The notes: a model not told the origin generated them from the letters alone. Shown: positions 56,432 to 64,000, numbered from the stretch's first letter. The stretch is 64,000 nucleotides of DNA from Paenibacillus pinisoli (GCF_003605435.1 NZ_QXQB01000002.1:248001-312000), one strand, 5' to 3'. Translations and numbers: made by a program.

Positions 56432-56444
56432 GTGAATTCCTCCC

Positions 56445-56897
56445 TTATTCTGTTGTTCTAGCGCTCAGCTTCTTGAGCAAATGTAGAAACTGTTCCTTTT
56501 CCTCCCGATCGAGCGCATCAAAATGCGAGGCCTGAAACCTCTCCTGCATCGGTACTACTTGCTCATACAAGGCCTTGCCTTTATCCGTCAGCGACACATG
56601 CTTGACCTTCCAGTCTTGCTCCCGCCGAATTAATCCTGCTTGTTCCAATCTGGACAGCAGCTGCGTTATGTTTCCCTTCGTCACAAGCAGCTTCTCTGCC
56701 AGCTGGCCTTGGGTCAGACGCTTATTCAGGCCAATTTGGGCGATGACATCGAATTGCGCCACAGTCATATCCCAGGTCTTCAAATGCTGCTCCGACTCCC
56801 GGACGCTTTGATTATAAATACGAGAGAAGCGGTACCATATAAGCAGCGCCAGCCGCTCATCCCGTTTGTCCGGACTTGTCCCACACTCATGCTCCAT
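56445..56897 (-). CDS. MarR-family repressor (MhqR-like)
   Basis: A 150-residue winged-helix regulator with LTQGQLAEKLLVTKGNITQLLSRLEQAGLIRREQ as its DNA-binding region (split here only for reading) and the wing RREQDWKVKHVSLTDKG. In Bacillus, MhqR of this family represses glyoxalase-type dioxygenases and azoreductases until quinones are present. AGGTGA lies five bases before the ATG. A perfect palindrome in its promoter region suggests autorepression of the two-gene operon. Cys5 is near the N-terminus; no other cysteine is obvious. Confidence 0.92.
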   Translation of the reverse strand: MEHECGTSPDKRDERLALLIWYRFSRIYNQSVRESEQHLKTWDMTVAQFDVIAQIGLNKRLTQGQLAEKLLVTKGNITQLLSRLEQAGLIRREQDWKVKHVSLTDKGKALYEQVVPMQERFQASHFDALDREEKEQFLHLLKKLSARTTE

Positions 56898-56925
56898 AGG
56901 TTCACCTCGAATAGGTTTGATATAC

Positions 56926-56957
56926 CATCAGTTTATATCTAAACTGATGATCCGTCA
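56926..56957 (-). promoter_or_regulatory. Palindromic operator and promoter of the MarR-glyoxalase operon
   Basis: CATCAGTTTA and TAAACTGATG form perfect ten-base arms around a four-base centre (56926-56949). A TTGACG -35 element (minus) lies directly upstream and AT-rich -10 candidates fall inside the palindrome, so a dimer bound here would block RNA polymerase. Confidence 0.75.
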
Positions 56958-57197
56958 ACCTTACTCCTACCCTTCTCATAAACAACGAGTCGCACATATT
57001 TTTATGCTCAGCCAAAAAATCATCACGACCCCCGTAATCATATTTCGCATCAAGCTCAACTGCTCATGTTTTGCATGACGCCAATATATGTTGAATGGGC
57101 CAAGCCCTGAATGAATCATCCCCGACCTCCGTACGTTGCGTTCGCGCCTGGCGTCCATTACGATAGAACCAACTATATTTTTCAAAGGAGACCATGA

Positions 57198-57842
57198 ATG
57201 GCTCAAATGCACCAAGTCCCGCCTCCGCCTATACCGCCCCATTGGCAGCAGCAGCGCATTCCTTCGCGCCGGAAGCGGCTTCGAAACTGGATAATTCTAT
57301 TGTTCTTAATTATGCTCGCCGCCTCCATATTCCGGAGTTGGAGCGATCGTGTCGAGCGGTCTATCCCATTCATCACCAGGGAAGCGCCGCCAATTATAGA
57401 TCTGCATCCCTATGTCATGCTGAAAAGAGATGAACTGATCGCCGAAGCGGCCAAGCTTGGCATCTCTATCCTTATTACCGATGGCCACCGCAGCCACGAG
57501 GAGCAGGACGCCCTTTATGAGCAAGGACGCTCGACAAGAGGGCCAATCGTCACCCATGTAAAGGGCGGCGGCTCGTACCACAACTACGGGCTGGCGATCG
57601 ATTTTGCGCTGTTAACGCCAAAAGGCAAAGCCATATGGGATCTGGAGTACGATGGAAACCGAAACGGAACATCCGATTGGATGGAGGTTGTAGCCATAGC
57701 AAAAGAGCTTGGCTTCAGCTGGGGAGGCGACTGGGAAGGTTTTAAGGACTATCCTCATCTTCAGATGGATTTCGGCTTTACGATCTCGGAATTAAGAAGA
57801 GGATTCCGGCCCCCGGACGATCCGGCCTTAGAGGTGGAGTAA
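57198..57842 (+). CDS. M15-family peptidase (CwlK/VanY-like) with N-terminal membrane anchor
   Basis: A 214-residue wall peptidase: Pro/His-rich cytoplasmic start, one membrane helix at about 35-50, then an M15 domain cleaving peptidoglycan stem peptides. Zinc-site motifs are SYHNYGLAIDFAL (His and Asp ligands) and the C-terminal YPHLQMDFG (His ligand), with substrate segment TDGHRSHEEQDALYEQGR. AAGGAG lies eight bases before the ATG. A single gene; its 3' side is followed by a 50-bp repeat array instead of a clear terminator. Confidence 0.92.
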   Translation: MAQMHQVPPPPIPPHWQQQRIPSRRKRLRNWIILLFLIMLAASIFRSWSDRVERSIPFITREAPPIIDLHPYVMLKRDELIAEAAKLGISILITDGHRSHEEQDALYEQGRSTRGPIVTHVKGGGSYHNYGLAIDFALLTPKGKAIWDLEYDGNRNGTSDWMEVVAIAKELGFSWGGDWEGFKDYPHLQMDFGFTISELRRGFRPPDDPALEVE

Positions 57843-57854
57843 CACGCTAGTGGC

Positions 57855-58372
57855 GTTGCAGAAGCTAATTCGGCGAGTGGAGCGCTACAACGGTGGTGGC
57901 AGCGCTGCAGGTGCTAATTCGGCGAGTGGAGCGCTACAACGGTGTGTGGCAGCGCTGCAGGTGCTAATTCGGCGAGTGGAGCACTACAACGGTGTGTGGC
58001 GGCGCTGCAGGTGCTAATTCGGCGAATGGAGCACTACAACGGTGTGTGGCGGCGTTGCAGATGCTAATTCGGCGAGTGGAGCGCTACAACGGTGTGTGGC
58101 GGCGCTGCAGGTGCTAATTCGGCGAATGGAGCGCTACAACGGTGTGTGGCGGCGTTGCAGATGCTAATTCGGCGAATGGAGCGCTACAACGGTGTGTGGC
58201 GGCGTTGCAGATGCTAATTCGGCGAGTGGAGCGCTACAACGGTGTGTGGCGGCGCTGCAGGTGCTAATTCGCCGAATGGAGCGTTGTAACGGTGTGTGGC
58301 GGCGCTGTAGGTGCTAATTCGGCGATTTGAGCACTACAACGGTGTGTCGCCACGTTGCAGAAGCTGCATAAA
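57855..58372 (+). repeat. 50-bp-period tandem array 3 (about 10 units)
   Basis: CAACGG or TAACGG recurs at 57888, 57937, 57987 and then every 50 bases to 58337; only the first unit lacks one base. The unit contains CAACGGTGTGTGGCGGCGCT, GCAGGTGCTAATTCGGCGA and GTGGAGCGCTA. It matches array 2 in inverted orientation and shares its core with array 1. On the minus strand CTGCAGCG and CGTTGTAG can pair with two wobbles. It fills the gap between the convergent M15 peptidase and luciferase-like genes. Confidence 0.92.
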
Positions 58373-58381
58373 CTGCCTAGG

Positions 58382-58440
58382 CAAAAAAAGAAGGCTGTCA
58401 CTTAAGGTCAATACGATTGACCAATGAGACAGCCTCTTCT
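58382..58440 (-). terminator. Terminator of the Rrf2-LLM operon
   Basis: On the minus strand AGAGGCTGTC and GACAGCCTTCT close a long hairpin with an inner GGTCAAT/ATTGACC stem, then T7. It starts seven bases after the stop and could also stop opposing transcription through array 3. Confidence 0.85.
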
Positions 58441-58446
58441 TATTCG

Positions 58447-59478
58447 TTACAATCCCGCAATAATCTCATAGGAACGCAGTCGCGCTGCGTGGTCATAGAT
58501 ATGTGCGGCAATCATGATTTCATCGGCGCCAGTCGCCTCCACATATTGCTCCAGCTTGGCCTTCACAGTCTCCGGACCGCCGGCAATGGAGGAGCCAAGC
58601 TGCTGCTGCAGCATGTACTTCTCTTGCGCTGTCCAGATCTTGTCAATATCCTTCACTGGAGGCGGTAGCGGGCCCGGACGGTTGCGGATGAACCCGAGGA
58701 ACAGCTGCTGCATCGAGGTTGCCAGATACATCGCTTCCTCGTCGCTGTCGGCAGCTACCACGTTAACGGCGACCATGCCGTACGGTTTGTCCAGCACGCC
58801 AGGCTGGAAGTTGTTGCGGTACAGATTCATCGCCGGGACGGTATACGTAGGCGAGAAGTGGCCCGCGAATGCGAACGGCAGGCCAAGCTGCGCCGCCAGC
58901 ATGGCGCTGAAGTCGCTGGAGCCCAACAGCCAGATCGGCAGGTTCGCTCCCTCGCCCGGAATCGCTCTGACCGGCATCGCCACTTCGGCTCCGCTCGGAT
59001 CAAGATAAGCCCTGAGCTGCTCCAATTGCTCTGGGAAGTTGCCGCCGTTGCTGCCTCTTACGCCGCGCAGCGCCGATGCCGTCAGCTGATCCGTGCCCGG
59101 AGCGCGGCCAAGCCCCAGATCGATCCGGCCCGGGAATAAGGCTTCCAGCGTGCCGAATTGCTCCGCAATAACAAGCGGCGCATGGTTCGGCAGCATGATG
59201 CCGCCAGAGCCTACCCGAATGCTCGATGTGCCCGCCGCGACATGGCCGATCACGACCGATGTAGCCGAGCTTGCGATGCTCGGCGAGTTGTGGTGCTCCG
59301 CCAGCCAGTAGCGGTTGTAATTCCAGCGCTCCGCATGCTGCGCCAGATCCAGCGTATTGCGAAGCGACTCCGCTACCGTTCCGCCTTGGACGATCGGAGA
59401 TACGTCAAGCACGGATAGCGGAATATGGAAGGACGGACCCGCCTTGGCTCCATCCTTCTGTTCAATATTCATGGACAT
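58447..59478 (-). CDS. LLM class flavin-dependent oxidoreductase
   Basis: A 343-residue bacterial-luciferase-like monooxygenase or reductase using FMN/F420-type flavins; cytoplasmic TIM barrel. Family features are [60 protein letters not shown] and LLGSSDFSA. The ATG at 59478 lies inside the end of the Rrf2 gene (17-base overlap) with AGGGGTGAG upstream, so translation is coupled to the regulator. The substrate is unknown. Confidence 0.92.
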   Translation of the reverse strand: MSMNIEQKDGAKAGPSFHIPLSVLDVSPIVQGGTVAESLRNTLDLAQHAERWNYNRYWLAEHHNSPSIASSATSVVIGHVAAGTSSIRVGSGGIMLPNHAPLVIAEQFGTLEALFPGRIDLGLGRAPGTDQLTASALRGVRGSNGGNFPEQLEQLRAYLDPSGAEVAMPVRAIPGEGANLPIWLLGSSDFSAMLAAQLGLPFAFAGHFSPTYTVPAMNLYRNNFQPGVLDKPYGMVAVNVVAADSDEEAMYLATSMQQLFLGFIRNRPGPLPPPVKDIDKIWTAQEKYMLQQQLGSSIAGGPETVKAKLEQYVEATGADEIMIAAHIYDHAARLRSYEIIAGL

Positions 59479-59920
59479 GGGTCTCACCCCTTGCTGTTTT
59501 CTGTTGGCATTGTCTAAGCCGCTCCAATACCGTCTGAAGCGTATTGCGCTCCAGATATTCCTCATAATAAAGCTCTGCTTCCCGGAAAAAACCGTCCATC
59601 ACCAGCGCCATATTGGCGGATACCAGACACTTCTCCTCCGGGTTGCCTGATGACCAGTGCGGCTTCAAGGTGCCTCCGCATATAGACCTGTAGACCTCCG
59701 CCAGCGTCACCTCGGCCGGCTGGCAATTAAGCTCGTAACCGCCGCCGATTCCTTCTTTGGTTTTCACAAAGCCGGATTTTTTGAGCGTGCTCATAATTTT
59801 CCGAATACGCGTCGGATTCGTAGATACATTATGGGCAAGAAGCTCGCTGCTGGCCCGATGATCCGGCAAATAAGCTAGCAGCGCCAGACAATGGACCGCC
59901 ACCGTAAATTCGCTTCGCAT
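59462..59920 (-). CDS. Rrf2-family transcriptional regulator (YwnA-like)
   Basis: A 152-residue winged-helix regulator: HTH with [31 protein letters not shown] and the wing [12 protein letters not shown] (pieces of one domain). It lacks the three-Cys cluster of IscR; cysteines occur singly at NCQPAE, SICGG and EKCLVS, so a thiol-based or metabolite response is more likely than an Fe-S cluster. GGAGG precedes the ATG. It probably controls itself and the overlapping LLM gene through the inverted repeat upstream. Confidence 0.9.
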   Translation of the reverse strand: MRSEFTVAVHCLALLAYLPDHRASSELLAHNVSTNPTRIRKIMSTLKKSGFVKTKEGIGGGYELNCQPAEVTLAEVYRSICGGTLKPHWSSGNPEEKCLVSANMALVMDGFFREAELYYEEYLERNTLQTVLERLRQCQQKTARGETHVHEY

Positions 59921-59946
59921 CGTTCCGCGGCCTCCTTTCGAACTAT

Positions 59947-59969
59947 ACTGTAATAATATTTCATACAGT
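59947..59969. promoter_or_regulatory. Candidate Rrf2 operator
   Basis: ACTGTA and TACAGT form an inverted repeat separated by 11 AT-rich bases that also contain possible -10 elements for the minus-strand operon. Rrf2 regulators commonly bind such AT-rich dyads next to their own gene. Confidence 0.5.
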
Positions 59970-59981
59970 TAGCAAAGTCAA

Positions 59982-60037
59982 ACCCGCGCTATACCATCCT
60001 GCCATGCGGCATTCTTTTTGGATGGTATAGCGCGGGT
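59982..60037 (-). terminator. Long perfect hairpin, probable terminator of the DUF4184 operon
   Basis: ACCCGCGCTATACCATCC pairs perfectly over 18 bases with its complement at 60020-60037; the loop is 20 bases. On the minus strand it is followed by TTTGACTTT. It lies nine bases after the DUF4184 stop and next to the Rrf2 promoter. Confidence 0.7.
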
Positions 60038-60045
60038 CCATATCA

Positions 60046-60801
60046 TTATGATCTTCCCCATCTGCGGGCGGCAACCGATGCAGCTGCCAGCCCCAGCCAG
60101 AAGCCGCTGATCGGCGAAACCACCAGCATGCCGATGTAATTGCCGGTCGAAGAAAAAAGCAGCTTGCAAGCAACGGTTGAAATAACGATAAGCGCTACAA
60201 TAGCCCAGTACAACCATTTGGCTTGAGCAGACACACTCCCTTGGTTCCGTGCAGCTTCTGACACCGGTCTTATAAGCCAGACTAGCACCATCATGCCGAA
60301 CACCGCCAAGCCCGTTAACGACAGGCCATGCTGCAGCAGCTTGTAGACGGGATAACCAAGCAGCATCTCATTTAAAAACGGCCACCGCACCACGAAGTAC
60401 CCGTGCAAGTGGGTAAAAGCATCCAAAAACACATGAGTCCCAAATCCGATCACAACCGACACTAGGAAGACCAGCCAGTCTCTCCATCTCGCCATACGCC
60501 ACGGATAGCGCCTAATCAGTCCTTTGGCTTTGCCCGATAAGCCGAAGCTGCCGGGCAGATGGTCAGCCAGCTGCACCTTGATCAAAAAATGAAACAAACA
60601 CGCAAACAACAAGCTTAATGGAATAGCTTGCAAAAGCAGGCCAAGCCCGCTATGCCCGAATGTCTGATAAGGCTCCAGCGCAATAAAATATTCAAAGTCA
60701 GGCGACATGCTGCCCAGAATCAGCCCGGTCAGGCTGAACCATCCGGGCTTCGCCAGCTTAAGAGGAGCGGCGTATAGCGGATGTGCAAATGTAAAAGGCA
60801 T
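60046..60801 (-). CDS. DUF4184 family membrane protein
   Basis: A 251-residue integral membrane protein starting MPFTFAHPLYAAPL, the DUF4184 hallmark, with GSMSPDFEYF and IGFGTHVFLDAFTHLHGYF carrying conserved His/Asp residues that resemble those of YdjM-type proteins, and about six hydrophobic helices. Function unknown. It is probably the last gene of the unit that starts with the sigma factor, 21 bases after the DinB-GyrI gene. Confidence 0.88.
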   Translation of the reverse strand: MPFTFAHPLYAAPLKLAKPGWFSLTGLILGSMSPDFEYFIALEPYQTFGHSGLGLLLQAIPLSLLFACLFHFLIKVQLADHLPGSFGLSGKAKGLIRRYPWRMARWRDWLVFLVSVVIGFGTHVFLDAFTHLHGYFVVRWPFLNEMLLGYPVYKLLQHGLSLTGLAVFGMMVLVWLIRPVSEAARNQGSVSAQAKWLYWAIVALIVISTVACKLLFSSTGNYIGMLVVSPISGFWLGLAAASVAARRWGRS

Positions 60802-60822
60802 TGCGTCGCCCCCCTTCCATGC

Positions 60823-61806
60823 TTACTTGTTTGGCGCTAATGATATGAACATATCAATTTCATTGTCCAGCTGGTCCGGCTTATACCGGCTTCCCCATAA
60901 TTCCAAATCATACCCGCGCGGCTCGCGACCAAACTCGGCCATCCAATGGCCGTAAAGCAAGCCGTAGGAACGCCCAAGCTCCGATTCCAGGCCTTTATGC
61001 GTATACTTGGCATATTCGCCCGCTTCCATTGCTTGCTGAGATAAGCCATCTGGAACAGCCGAGCTTGGGCCGACAAGATAACCGATTAATTGGGTTACTG
61101 GATCTGCTTCAGGATTAAAATTAGGGGGATAGAGCTGCACCAAATAAATGTCTTCCGATTGCCTGCCCGGTATATCCTCTCGGCGGCTCTGCATATCCTG
61201 ATAAGCTTTTCTGCCAAGCCCCGCCTCTTCGAGCTCCCTCAATACGCCGTGCAAGGCAATGCCCGTCACTGCAATATCCGGCATAGCAATGACGGCCGGT
61301 ACCGCCGGCGTAGGCTTCGACGGAACGCCACTGCTTAGCGCCTCGCCAATTGCCCGAATTACCTTCTGATGATGCTGCTCTTCGCGTAACAGAAATGCTG
61401 CCATCTCTCTCATCGTCGACATGTCCAGGAACGGCTCGGCTAGCGGGGCGTCCAATTGGGACGGAAGCTCGCGGGCGATGTCATTCATCTGATTCCCCAG
61501 CTCTTGAATAATCCCCTCCCGAGTCGGCGGATACTCCCTCCAATCGAGAGGACTTGTTCCCCTTGGGAACATATGATGATAGACGGCTGGAATCCGTCTC
61601 TCGCGTCCAAGCTTAGGAAAGATGCCATGATCCCATGCCGCAAGCAAATGTCCGAGATTCCAACGAATGCTATTGTTGAAGCCGTCCGGCATCAAATCCA
61701 GATGCTGCGGCAGAGCGCCCTTGGCAAGCGCGATCGTCTCCTCCCGCAGCTCCCGAAACTCGCGAATCGCCTGCGGCTCTATGAGGCTATGATTCGTGTT
61801 CGCCAT
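60823..61806 (-). CDS. DinB-like domain fused to a GyrI-like effector-binding domain
   Basis: A 327-residue fusion. The N-terminal half (about 1-165) is a DinB/YfiT-like four-helix bundle with His metal ligands in WNLGHLLAAWDH and LLREEQHHQKV. The C-terminal half (about 175-327) is a GyrI/AraC-effector-type domain with AGEYAKYTHKG, LLYGHWM, YDLELWGSRYKPD and the terminal EIDMFISL. DinB-type bundles are often thiol or metal-linked transferases, and GyrI domains bind small cationic molecules, so the fusion may detoxify or sense a small molecule. It lies in one unit with a sigma factor and an unrecognised gene. Confidence 0.87.
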   Translation of the reverse strand: MANTNHSLIEPQAIREFRELREETIALAKGALPQHLDLMPDGFNNSIRWNLGHLLAAWDHGIFPKLGRERRIPAVYHHMFPRGTSPLDWREYPPTREGIIQELGNQMNDIARELPSQLDAPLAEPFLDMSTMREMAAFLLREEQHHQKVIRAIGEALSSGVPSKPTPAVPAVIAMPDIAVTGIALHGVLRELEEAGLGRKAYQDMQSRREDIPGRQSEDIYLVQLYPPNFNPEADPVTQLIGYLVGPSSAVPDGLSQQAMEAGEYAKYTHKGLESELGRSYGLLYGHWMAEFGREPRGYDLELWGSRYKPDQLDNEIDMFISLAPNK

Positions 61807-61821
61807 CTCCTGCTCCCCCTA

Positions 61822-62826
61822 TTAATTAATCCAAGTCTCGGAATAATATTCTTTCATGAAATAGAACAGGGCTTCGAGCTGCTCCACACCTTTCGTCTCG
61901 GCAGCTTTCGCTTCCTTCAATAGCTTAATCGCCCGGTCCGCAGCCTCCGGCTCCTTCGGCGTTCCGCCATGCGGAAAAGGGAACATCTCTCTCAACTCGC
62001 CAAAAGCAACCGCGACCGCCTCATAATGCTTAGCCGCCTCGCCCATCCGGTTGCGCACGGTACGCTCCACAATATTGCTGCCATCCCAGCGGAAGGCTTG
62101 CTCCTTCAAGAACCTGGCAGCGAATTCTCTTGCATCCGCCACGACCTCTATATTGAAGCAATTGCCCGCTTCATCCGCATTGCGCCGCTCCATCACGCTA
62201 ATCCAAGCGTCGTATCCCGCCAGCCCTTGCACAAACTTGCCTTCGAAAATATGCATCCATTCCTTCCCGCGGGCATGCGTCACAATCATGTCCAGCGCCA
62301 TCCGGAGCATCTCGTATTTGGAATGGGGCAGGCTCTCGCCTATGGTCGTCACGAACAACAGATCGATGCTGGACTCTGCGAACTTGGCATATGTGATCGT
62401 GCCGTCCTTTGAAGCATCCTTGCCGTAAAACAATTGCTGCTCATCGTCATATCCGTACAGAAGCCCAAATTCAGGAATAAACAAATCGAAGGAGATGGCA
62501 GGGTAACCTCTATCGATAGAATCCTGCACGAGCGCCATTACCCGCTCCAGCTTCTCCGGCGGAACAGGCATGAGAGGATCGGCCAGATTGCTGATATACC
62601 CTAAGTTGCATAGATTTCGCCTTAAAATATAGCCGCCCGGAAAAGAGGTAGGCGCTGCGATATTAATGATTTCCGGATCGATGTTCATGCGGAACGCATG
62701 TCCAGTAAAGCCCATTACATCCGTCAGGGTCAAATGCTTTTTGTCCGTGTACGATACCGCACCATGGATTGCCCAGGCCGCTGAAGTCATCGTCTTGTTC
62801 CAATCTCTCTCCACAATTAGCGCCAC
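61822..62826 (-). CDS. Uncharacterised protein, weakly BtrH_N-like
   Basis: About 334 residues. The GTG at 62826 has GGAGG eight bases upstream and is preferred over an ATG at 62844 without a site. The N-terminal part (AAWAIHGAVSYTDKK, GHAFRMNI, then LFIPEFGLLYGYDDEQQLFYGKD) recalls the BtrH N-terminal/cysteine-peptidase-like fold, but the usual catalytic Cys is not evident: the position after TSA is Ala-Ala-Trp. The C-terminal 120 residues are helical and charged. Function not assigned. It starts 23 bases after the sigma factor stop. Confidence 0.72.
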   Translation of the reverse strand: MALIVERDWNKTMTSAAWAIHGAVSYTDKKHLTLTDVMGFTGHAFRMNIDPEIINIAAPTSFPGGYILRRNLCNLGYISNLADPLMPVPPEKLERVMALVQDSIDRGYPAISFDLFIPEFGLLYGYDDEQQLFYGKDASKDGTITYAKFAESSIDLLFVTTIGESLPHSKYEMLRMALDMIVTHARGKEWMHIFEGKFVQGLAGYDAWISVMERRNADEAGNCFNIEVVADAREFAARFLKEQAFRWDGSNIVERTVRNRMGEAAKHYEAVAVAFGELREMFPFPHGGTPKEPEAADRAIKLLKEAKAAETKGVEQLEALFYFMKEYYSETWIN

Positions 62827-62849
62827 ACTGCATTCCTCCGTCATGTCGA

Positions 62850-63647
62850 TTATGGGGGCGGGGCCAATATCTTCTTGCGCGGCAAGCCAAGCGCCGCTCT
62901 TCGCTCGACATACAGCCCGATGGATATCCGGATGCGCTCCCTCTGCAGCTTCGTGCGGGAACGGGACAAGGAATTGTAGATGCCGGCCGTCGTCGTGCCG
63001 AACATGGCGGCAATCTCCGACGGCGGCAGCTCGCTGAAGAACCGGGCTTCGAATATTTCTCTTTCCCGCTTGCTTAGGCAGCGAATCAGCATATGAATGC
63101 CCTCCAGCGTCTCCTTGCGCATCAGGAAGACATCCGGATTGGCGCTATGAATCGATGCCTCGTAGGCTTGCCCGGCGAGATGAAAGAGTATGCTGTCCAT
63201 ATCGCCCCAATCCACATTCGCCGGGTCGGTCACTCCGCCGCATGCTTGCTTCGCCATACCGCTGCGAAAGCTCTCGAACGGGCGCTCATTGCCGTATGGT
63301 CCGCCCCTTCTCAGCTTCATGTAGGCCTGATTGCGCACAATACGCTGCAGCCAGGCCGCGAAGCGGCTATTGTCCGACAGCGAGCTCAGATGCATGAAAG
63401 CCTTCATCAGCGCTTCCTGCACAATATCCTCAGCCAGATAGGCATCCTTCGTCATCGAGCCCGCTATGCCAAGCGCCTTCGCGCGGTGCATGCGCACCAG
63501 CTCGCCGAACGCCTCCTGATCGCCTTCGCGGGCGCGGGTCACCCATTCCTTCTCAAGCTCCGCTTGTTCCTCTTTTCCTTCTATCCACGATGCCTTCGCC
63601 GGTGCCAGAACATCCACTTCCATCCCCCCATATGACATAGATGCCAT
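62850..63647 (-). CDS. RNA polymerase sigma-70 family factor (ECF type)
   Basis: Up to 265 residues. Region 2 runs from EAFGELVRMHRAKAL through DIVQEALMKAFMHL to FAAWLQRIVRNQAYMKLRR, and region 4 has LSKREREIFEARFF, LPPSEIAAMFGTT and IYNSLSRSRTKLQRER. About 70 residues separate them, longer than in minimal ECF factors, and there is an extra C-terminal tail. No anti-sigma gene is adjacent; the downstream genes may be the regulon or the controllers. The start is uncertain: ATGs at 63647, 63638 and 63623 and a GTG after GGGGGG are all possible. Confidence 0.88.
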   Translation of the reverse strand: MASMSYGGMEVDVLAPAKASWIEGKEEQAELEKEWVTRAREGDQEAFGELVRMHRAKALGIAGSMTKDAYLAEDIVQEALMKAFMHLSSLSDNSRFAAWLQRIVRNQAYMKLRRGGPYGNERPFESFRSGMAKQACGGVTDPANVDWGDMDSILFHLAGQAYEASIHSANPDVFLMRKETLEGIHMLIRCLSKREREIFEARFFSELPPSEIAAMFGTTTAGIYNSLSRSRTKLQRERIRISIGLYVERRAALGLPRKKILAPPP

Positions 63648-63698
63648 ACTCTGCGGAAATCTATCGGATCACATTCGTAATTTTTTTCGAAAATGCTT

Positions 63699-63704
63699 TA
63701 TAAT
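63699..63704 (+). promoter_or_regulatory. -10 element of the right-edge leader
   Basis: A consensus TATAAT lies in an AT-rich stretch between the divergent sigma gene and the leader; the -35 element is poor (TTCGTA at a long spacing). Transcription from here would begin near 63711 and give a leader of about 260 bases before the start codon at 63970. Confidence 0.5.
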
Positions 63705-63766
63705 GAAGATTGATTGTATTGTATCCTGACTTAGGACTCTATTCAAACATTTTCCATAAATCGCGT

Positions 63767-63948
63767 GTTCAGAAAGTCCGGTTTCAGCACATGAGCTTAT
63801 GCTTCCGATGATGCGTTTTTTCAAAACGCTGTAGAGGGGATGAAGCCTGGAAATAAGGAGCGGAGCGTATTGGAAGCTTTGGTGAGCACCGGAAGTGCCG
63901 AGTGGCTTCCTGTACCCCTTCGTAAGATCAAAAGCGGACTTTTTGAAC
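63767..63948 (+). ncRNA. Candidate structured leader RNA (unassigned)
   Basis: GTTCAGAAAGTCCG (63767-63780) can pair with CGGACTTTTTGAAC (63935-63948) in a 14-bp helix with one wobble, closing about 154 bases. Inside are GGTTTCA/TGAAGCC, a hairpin GCGTTTT-TTC-AAAACGC, a GGGG/CCCC pairing and GGAAGC/GCTTCC around GGTGAGCACC and CGGAAGTGCCG. The closing strand ends nine bases before AAAGGAG and the start codon. It does not match riboswitch consensus sequences I know (T-box, S-box, lysine, glycine, cobalamin, c-di-GMP, ydaO). A translational or transcriptional control element is inferred from structure only. Confidence 0.55.
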
Positions 63949-63969
63949 AACCTCATAAAGGAGATCGCA

Positions 63970-64000
63970 ATGGTTTTTTCAATCACACAAGCCCTTATCC
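63970..64000 (+). CDS. Start of a gene cut by the window end
   Basis: An ATG with AAAGGAG seven bases upstream opens a frame reading MVFSITQALI to the window end. Too short to identify. It lies directly behind the structured leader, which probably regulates it. Confidence 0.55.
   Translation, partial: MVFSITQALI

Noticed and set aside
131-58372. CRISPR arrays at the 50-bp repeats
   Set aside because: All parts of the 50-base unit are similar between copies, so there are no unique spacers, and no cas genes are nearby.
63669-63986. 105-codon minus-strand ORF at the right edge
   Set aside because: It runs antisense through the structured leader and the TATAAT box, lacks a ribosome binding site and resembles no family.

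Overview
The window looks like chromosome from a Paenibacillaceae member (Paenibacillus or a close relative). This is inferred from gene content: three YesM/YesN-type two-component pairs next to CUT1 sugar ABC transporters that lack their own ATPase, an S-layer (SLH) anchored glycoside hydrolase, strong AGGAGG ribosome binding sites with frequent GTG/TTG starts, and moderately high GC with AT-rich promoters. No rRNA, tRNA, CRISPR, prophage or intact insertion sequence was seen.

Layout. 0-3.9 kb: a 50-bp-period repeat array, a His-rich zinc-type CDF exporter with a SmtB-like operator, a 36-bp-period array, an ArsR-family regulator, a 53-residue ORF and a YdjM-like membrane protein. 3.9-8.8 kb (minus): 1-pyrroline-5-carboxylate dehydrogenase, a DUF6509 protein, manganese-dependent pyrophosphatase and a chemoreceptor. 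8.9-12.8 kb: a sugar/polyol operon (Gfo/Idh/MocA oxidoreductase plus two TIM-barrel isomerases) divergent from its probable AraC regulator. 12.9-17.8 kb: threonine synthase, then a DUF4358 lipoprotein, MBOAT and DHHW cluster that probably O-acetylates an exported polymer. 17.8-19.7 kb: a duplicated segment carrying a relic of the end of a DUF72 gene, then DUF72 and MEKHLA genes.

19.7-49.9 kb is a carbohydrate region. Locus A (minus) is permease-permease-binding protein-response regulator-histidine kinase. Locus B has binding protein-permease-permease (minus) divergent from kinase-regulator (plus). Locus C (minus) has kinase-regulator, then binding protein-permease-permease-GH5. Just upstream of locus C, in the same direction, lies a 7.5-kb gene for a cell-surface enzyme with GH3 and GH30 catalytic domains, several carbohydrate-binding modules and three SLH domains. 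A consistent reading is that the surface enzyme cuts a beta-glucan, transporter C imports the oligosaccharides under control of its kinase/regulator, and the signal-less GH5 finishes them in the cytoplasm.

50-64 kb: thymidine kinase; a TerC-family gene behind a yybP-ykoY (manganese) riboswitch; a thioredoxin-like protein; an ABC-F ATPase behind a probable attenuator; a 17-copy 50-bp array; a MarR/glyoxalase pair with a perfect palindromic operator; an M15 peptidase; a third 50-bp array; an Rrf2/luciferase-like pair; DUF4184; and a sigma factor operon with a DinB-GyrI fusion. The right edge holds a long, apparently structured 5' leader closed by a 14-bp helix, running into a gene cut by the window end.

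The least explained items are the related 50-bp arrays (1, 2 and 3), the leader RNA at 63767-63948, and the duplicated hairpin segment at 17860-18408.
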